NCBI GenBank assembly: GCA_964624955.1
Contig: CAZUZF010000002.1
Coordinates: 1 to 46,643, forward strand
Length of the DNA: 46,643 nucleotides
DNA from: JACQHJ01 sp964624955
GTDB lineage: Bacteria; Patescibacteriota; Microgenomatia; Levybacterales; UBA12049
Direction of reading: 5' to 3'
Shown here: positions 43,647 to 46,643 of the stretch, piece after piece
How the letters are laid out: each line of letters starts with the position of its first letter
Position numbering within the stretch: the stretch's first letter is position 1
The notes under the pieces: model-generated
Database searches by the model: none
What the model was told of the DNA's origin: nothing
The model's input: the letters and a program-made list of their open reading frames with translations, nothing else
Position numbers and translations under genes: made by a program

Positions 43647-43832
43647 TTAAATATATTCATCCGGATTTTTATCAAAACTTTCTTTACAGCTTAAAGAACA
43701 AAATCCATATAGGTTTTGCCTATATGTGCTTTTAAACTTAGTTTTATCAATATCTATTGACATACCACAGACCGGGTCTTTTACTCTATTTGATCCTTTT
43801 CCCCCAAAATTGAAAAAATCTTTTATTCCCAT
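43647..43832 (-). CDS. YHS-domain metal-binding protein
   Basis: A 61-residue protein: a short N-terminus (MGIKDFFNFGGKG), then the YHS signature KDPVCGM (residues 18-24), a Y-x-x-N-LYGFCS strand (37-46) and CSLSCKESFDKNPDEYI (45-61). The cysteines at 22, 45 and 49 are the expected metal ligands. YHS proteins bind copper or other soft metals and often accompany P1B ATPases, either as a free chaperone or fused to the pump. Here the domain is a separate protein encoded in the same direction two genes upstream of the ATPase. A 5-base gap separates it from the upstream gene. The frame is short, but the signature is unmistakable. Confidence 0.9.
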   Translation of the reverse strand: MGIKDFFNFGGKGSNRVKDPVCGMSIDIDKTKFKSTYRQNLYGFCSLSCKESFDKNPDEYI

Positions 43833-43837
43833 ATTAG

Positions 43838-44308
43838 TTATTTAACCTCCCAACTAAAACTTCTCTCATCTACCCCAATATCTTTTAATATTAACGTAAC
43901 AGAGTTAGGTTTTTTCGAAAATGCGGGAAAATTCAATATACCTTGTCGGTGATGGCCACCCAGTGGTGAACCTTTCCAGGATAGTGGGCTAAGTTGTCTT
44001 CCGTCACTTTCCAAAAGCAGGGATGTTCTTGCTAAATCCTGGTCTAGGCTTCCTTGATGGGTGGTAAGAGTGATTTTAAAACTCCATAGTTTTTCATCTT
44101 CTGAAACTTTAGGAGAAACATTAACCTCAATATTTTCTTCTGAACTTGTTTGCGGTAAGTAGCTATTTTCCCCACTTGTTTGAATATTGGCAATATTACT
44201 TCCTGCTTGAGTTTTACTTACTTCACTTTGGTTTTTTGTTTTGTTTAGCAAAACAAAAACTACTCCTATAAACAAAATTAGAAATACTAATAATAACCTT
44301 ATCTTCAT
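43838..44308 (-). CDS. Membrane-anchored outside protein of unknown function
   Basis: A 156-residue protein. It has one N-terminal membrane helix (about residues 4-21), a linker rich in S, T, Q and N (about 24-58), and a C-terminal beta-rich domain (about 60-156) containing WSFKITLTTHQGSLDQDL, SWKGSPLGGHHRQGILNFP and SVTLILKDIG. The GGHHR stretch could bind a metal; this is inference. The fold looks like a small immunoglobulin-like or YtkA-like domain, but I do not recognise the family. It overlaps the SCCAHY gene by 4 bases and precedes the YHS gene, so it is in the metal cluster and probably faces outside. Confidence 0.7.
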   Translation of the reverse strand: MKIRLLLVFLILFIGVVFVLLNKTKNQSEVSKTQAGSNIANIQTSGENSYLPQTSSEENIEVNVSPKVSEDEKLWSFKITLTTHQGSLDQDLARTSLLLESDGRQLSPLSWKGSPLGGHHRQGILNFPAFSKKPNSVTLILKDIGVDERSFSWEVK

Positions 44309-44739
44309 GTTTTGGCTTTAAATTTTAAAACTCTATTTGTCATATATAAAATGCCAAAAAGATTAAATGCTATTCCTACCCAAAAAAACTGGACTTGATA
44401 AGAAGAAATTAAGGTGATAATACCAACTGTACCAAGAAGGGGTAAAAGATTAACCAAATAATGAGCACAGCAGGAAATCATAGCCGCTGTTGAGGTTGTC
44501 CCTGAGACGGCTAAAACTTTAAGGGAAACATTGTTTTTAATGGCATTTTTAAGATAGGAATAAAGGGAAACCTGGATGCCAAACCCAAGGGCAAGGGAGA
44601 GAATATAGTACCAAAACTTTGAAAATTGATCTAATGCAAAATCCCAACCGCTGACTAATGAGACAATGGTGATATAAAGAAGTAGAAGAATAGTACTTGC
44701 AATAATCCCGTTTCGTAGGGAAAGGCCAAGGTTATCCAT
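44305..44739 (-). CDS. Four-helix membrane protein with SCCAHY motif
   Basis: A 144-residue protein with about four hydrophobic segments. The third helix region contains STAAMISCCAHYL (residues 83-95), with adjacent cysteines C90 and C91 and histidine H93 inside or at the edge of the membrane. A paired cysteine with histidine in a helix recalls metal-handling membrane proteins such as MerT, but the rest of the sequence does not fit MerT. The start chosen is the ATG at 44739, 4 bases after the upstream stop and preceded by GGAG at 9-base spacing; a TTG at 44787 would extend it by 16 residues over the upstream gene. Possible role: membrane step of copper or thiol/redox transfer. Function unknown. 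Confidence 0.75.
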   Translation of the reverse strand: MDNLGLSLRNGIIASTILLLLYITIVSLVSGWDFALDQFSKFWYYILSLALGFGIQVSLYSYLKNAIKNNVSLKVLAVSGTTSTAAMISCCAHYLVNLLPLLGTVGIITLISSYQVQFFWVGIAFNLFGILYMTNRVLKFKAKT

Positions 44740-44743
44740 AACT

Positions 44744-45733
44744 TTATGCTCCGCAGCTTCCTCCGTTTTGTAATAATGGCCATTCAACAGTTCCTATTTT
44801 ATCTGATACGCTCTGGGCTCCCATGGCGGAGGAAAAGTTTTGAGACAAAAGTTCTTGAGGAGAAACTTTTTCAAAGTCTTTTCCCTCCTGCTTTAGATAG
44901 TAGGCTGTGTTTAAATAAGTTTGGGGAAACCAGTATGTATTAAATGCAAGGGCTGCTTTATATATTTCATCTTTGGAAAATCCTTGTGAAGCCATTAGTT
45001 CTATTAACCCAAGCATTGCCATTCCATGATTGCAATCGGGAAAAGCAGTTGAGTTTCCACAGCAGGGTCTATAAATACTGCCTGCTATTTCCTCAACCAT
45101 TTTCTGTTGTTCTTCGGAAAGATTAATGTATGAATATTTTGAGTAAACACTCATTGGGTTTTCTGGTCCTAAAGTCCAACCACCAGTTGAAGCAAAATTG
45201 GAAGCGTCTCCATCTTGCATCATCTGACCCTCTTCTAAAATCTTGTTTTTATTGGCAAGGCCCAAACCCCATAAAACATCAACCCAAAACTGGGCATTTG
45301 ACGCATTTACTTCTATATTTTTTTCTCCTGTTTCAAAATATTTATTCAATTCCTTTGGAAGCGTATCTTTTCCTGTTATTGCCTGGGCAAGTTTTACCTT
45401 ATCAATTACCCCATCCTCAACCATTTTCTTACCCAAATCTCCCCAATTGATCTTGAAAACATACTTTTCTTTCAAAACTTTACTTTGAAGTTTTGAAAGA
45501 TCTTCTTTTGCCTGAGACTGAGCTAAAGTAGCTGTTTCTAAACTTTTTGCTTCTAATCTTTGGGCATTTAATTTTTCAAATAAAATCCCTGACAAAAAAG
45601 AAGCAAGAAGGGCAAGAAAAATAAGCAAAAATCCAAGCCCTTTTTGTCTAACCAATTTATTTATTTCCTTGACAGTTCTTTTAAATTTTCTTTTATTTAA
45701 ATTGCTTAAATATTTTAATGTTATATTTTTCAT
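44744..45733 (-). CDS. Membrane-anchored protein with CCGNSTAFPDCNHG motif
   Basis: A 329-residue protein: a basic cytoplasmic N-terminus, one membrane helix (about residues 33-52), a coiled-coil-like stretch (about 55-90), then a mostly helical outside domain. At its centre is YRPCCGNSTAFPDCNHGMAM (221-240), with C224, C225, C234 and H236 placed like a metal or redox site. Another cysteine lies at the very end (GGSCGA, C327). I do not recognise a named family; the motif seems too specific to be chance. It is next to a protein with an SCCAHY motif and a CYPAC thioredoxin-fold protein, so a role in extracytoplasmic metal binding or thiol exchange is inferred. A TAGAAT box ends 6 bases before the ATG at 45733. 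Confidence 0.78.
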   Translation of the reverse strand: MKNITLKYLSNLNKRKFKRTVKEINKLVRQKGLGFLLIFLALLASFLSGILFEKLNAQRLEAKSLETATLAQSQAKEDLSKLQSKVLKEKYVFKINWGDLGKKMVEDGVIDKVKLAQAITGKDTLPKELNKYFETGEKNIEVNASNAQFWVDVLWGLGLANKNKILEEGQMMQDGDASNFASTGGWTLGPENPMSVYSKYSYINLSEEQQKMVEEIAGSIYRPCCGNSTAFPDCNHGMAMLGLIELMASQGFSKDEIYKAALAFNTYWFPQTYLNTAYYLKQEGKDFEKVSPQELLSQNFSSAMGAQSVSDKIGTVEWPLLQNGGSCGA

Positions 45734-45739
45734 TTGATT

Positions 45740-45778
45740 ATTCTATTTATTTATATATTTTATTTATGTAACATACAT
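45740..45778 (-). promoter_or_regulatory. Candidate promoter/operator for the metal-island genes
   Basis: On the minus strand TAGAAT (45740-45745) ends 6 bases before the ATG at 45733, again the leaderless geometry. About 20 bases further upstream is a 13-base palindrome ATGTA-ACA-TACAT (45766-45778), covering where the -35 box would be, and a second ATACAT (45790-45795, as read on the plus strand) lies 17 bases beyond its half-site. No good -35 box is visible, which fits a regulated promoter. It might be the binding site of a metal- or redox-responsive repressor. The palindrome differs from the CopY box (TACA-NN-TGTA), as the half-sites are in the opposite order. Confidence 0.4.
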
Positions 45779-45811
45779 TACTTTTAATAATACATTTTTT
45801 ATTACCTAAAT

Positions 45812-46465
45812 TTATTTAATTTTTTCCAGCTCTTTTTTTAGTTCGTCATTTCTAACACCCATCATGGGATCGTCATAGGTAAATCTTATAATACCATCTC
45901 TATCAACAATTAGATATGTGTGTCCTGGATACTGGCCTTTGTGCATAGATGAAGGAAGGGTTAAGGCTCCATACTGAGCTGAAACGCTTCTGTCACTGTC
46001 AAAAAGTACGACTGCTTTTTTAAGCTGGGGCATTTGTTCTAAAGCCTGTCCCCAATCATTTTTATTGTCAACTGCGATATTTAGTGTTACAACGTCACTA
46101 TTGTTAAATGCGCTATCTTCTCCAAATGCAGCCATTTGATTCCAGCAAGCAGGATAACACATAAGCCCTTCTGTAAAAAACAAAACTACTTTTTTGCCTT
46201 TTAATTTTTCAAGCTCAATTATTTTTCCATCAAAACTTTCAAGTTTAAAATTAGGAGCTTTTTTATTAAGAAGGCTATTGAATACGGTTTCATTAACTGC
46301 AACGCCTTGATGATGATTCTTGCTGTCGTCTGATAAGGGTTGTTGTCCATTAGATGTTTGGTTTAAGCTTGAAGTATTTGAAATCGAGATAAAGAGAGAA
46401 ACCACAATGATAATTAACCCGAAAACTATAGTTATCATTAATATGTTTTGTTTATTAATATTCAT
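45812..46465 (-). CDS. Membrane-tethered peroxiredoxin/thioredoxin-fold protein
   Basis: A 217-residue protein. It has an N-terminal membrane helix (about residues 8-28), a polar linker with HH (51-52), then an AhpC/TSA-type redoxin domain from about residue 66: APNFKLESFDGK (70-81), VVLFFTEGLMCYPACWNQM (93-111), DVVTLNIAVDN (124-134), VVLFDSD (152-158) and GHTYLIVDRDGIIRF (181-195). Cysteines C103 and C107 form a CxxxC pair (CYPAC) in place of the CxxC of thioredoxin, which resembles peroxiredoxin-Q or Sco/redoxin-like active sites. It faces outside and could reduce peroxides or keep the cysteine sites of the neighbouring metal proteins reduced. A 78-base AT-rich gap with a palindrome separates it from the downstream gene. 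Confidence 0.86.
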   Translation of the reverse strand: MNINKQNILMITIVFGLIIIVVSLFISISNTSSLNQTSNGQQPLSDDSKNHHQGVAVNETVFNSLLNKKAPNFKLESFDGKIIELEKLKGKKVVLFFTEGLMCYPACWNQMAAFGEDSAFNNSDVVTLNIAVDNKNDWGQALEQMPQLKKAVVLFDSDRSVSAQYGALTLPSSMHKGQYPGHTYLIVDRDGIIRFTYDDPMMGVRNDELKKELEKIK

Positions 46466-46468
46466 AGC

Positions 46469-46643
46469 TTAACTTTGGCTTATGTTTTTTATATCTCTAA
46501 ATTGTCTTACTGCAACTGCCACTATTAAAAGAAAAGTGCTTAAAAAGATAATTGCCCAAACAGGCTCCGGCAAAACTGACGTATATTCACTTATTAAGTC
46601 TACAATTTTTGTAAGATAAATATTTATGCTTATTTGATAAGTT
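46469..46643 (-). CDS. C-terminal end of a membrane protein (start beyond window)
   Basis: An open frame enters from the right edge and ends with TAA at 46469-46471, giving about 58 residues. It contains LISEYTSVLPEPVWAIIFLS and a hydrophobic helix (IIFLSTFLLIVAVAV), then a short basic tail (RQFRDIKNISQS). This looks like an outside domain followed by a C-terminal membrane anchor. Only 3 bases separate its stop from the start of the peroxiredoxin-fold gene, so it is in the same operon. The family cannot be told from this fragment. Confidence 0.65.
   Translation of the reverse strand, partial: TYQISINIYLTKIVDLISEYTSVLPEPVWAIIFLSTFLLIVAVAVRQFRDIKNISQS

Noticed and set aside
1..46643. Recoded stops, CRISPR arrays, insertion sequences, phage or origin features
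   Set aside because: TGA ends many genes cleanly, so the Gracilibacteria-type code does not apply. No transposase, spaced repeat array, integrase or origin-like cluster was seen on either strand.

Overview
The window looks like a piece of a Candidate Phyla Radiation (Patescibacteria) genome, most likely a Microgenomates-type lineage. The signs are very AT-rich DNA (about one third G+C by eye), genes packed with 1 to 29 base overlaps (often ATGA stop/start overlaps), TGA used as an ordinary stop, a small DUF5652-type protein, a tRNA gene without an encoded CCA end, and long runs of membrane glycosyltransferase genes. The lineage is inferred from gene content; no rRNA or marker gene is present to prove it.

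Bases 1-40319 hold an unusually large surface-glycan locus, almost all on the minus strand. One run goes from about 23136 down to base 1 and continues past the window edge. The other goes from 37643 down to 23423. Between them lies a single plus-strand gene (DUF5652, 23218-23445). The locus encodes 17 polytopic GT-C-type proteins: 8 ArnT/PMT-like, one of them fused to a GT2 domain; 4 related to the PF10131 '6-pyruvoyl-tetrahydropterin synthase-related' membrane family; 3 YfhO-like; and 2 MptB/GT87-like, one cut by the window edge. It also encodes 7 free-standing GT2 enzymes, one ALG11-like GT4 enzyme, a Wzx-like flippase, a methyltransferase, a UDP-galactose 4-epimerase and a DUF5667-like exported protein. 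The likely division of labour is as follows. GT2 and GT4 enzymes act at the inner face of the membrane. Three DPM1/ALG5-like enzymes charge polyprenyl phosphate with single sugars. The flippase moves lipid-linked glycan outward, and the GT-C proteins add sugars outside from the polyprenyl-phosphate donors. No initiating phosphoglycosyltransferase, Wzy polymerase or oligosaccharyltransferase signature was recognised, so the route is incomplete here.

Bases 37644-40743 are a small mixed block: a GT87-like/ALG5-like gene pair and two soluble orphan proteins (218 and 125 aa) with no recognised relatives. Several genes here have good sigma70-type promoters whose -10 box ends only 6 bases before the start codon, which predicts leaderless mRNAs. 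A plus-strand tRNA-Glu(CTC) gene with its own promoter follows at 40836-40909.

Bases 40942-46643 form a minus-strand heavy-metal/thiol island, probably for copper. It holds a P1B-type ATPase with an N-terminal metal-binding domain and an unusual CPD membrane motif, a DUF5676-like membrane protein, a YHS-domain protein, a membrane-anchored protein of unknown function, a small membrane protein with an SCCAHY motif, a membrane-anchored protein with a CCGNSTAFPDCNHG motif, a membrane-tethered peroxiredoxin/thioredoxin-fold protein with a CYPAC site, and the tail of another membrane protein. The metal/thiol island, especially the two cysteine-motif proteins, and the very large GT-C array are the parts most worth following up.
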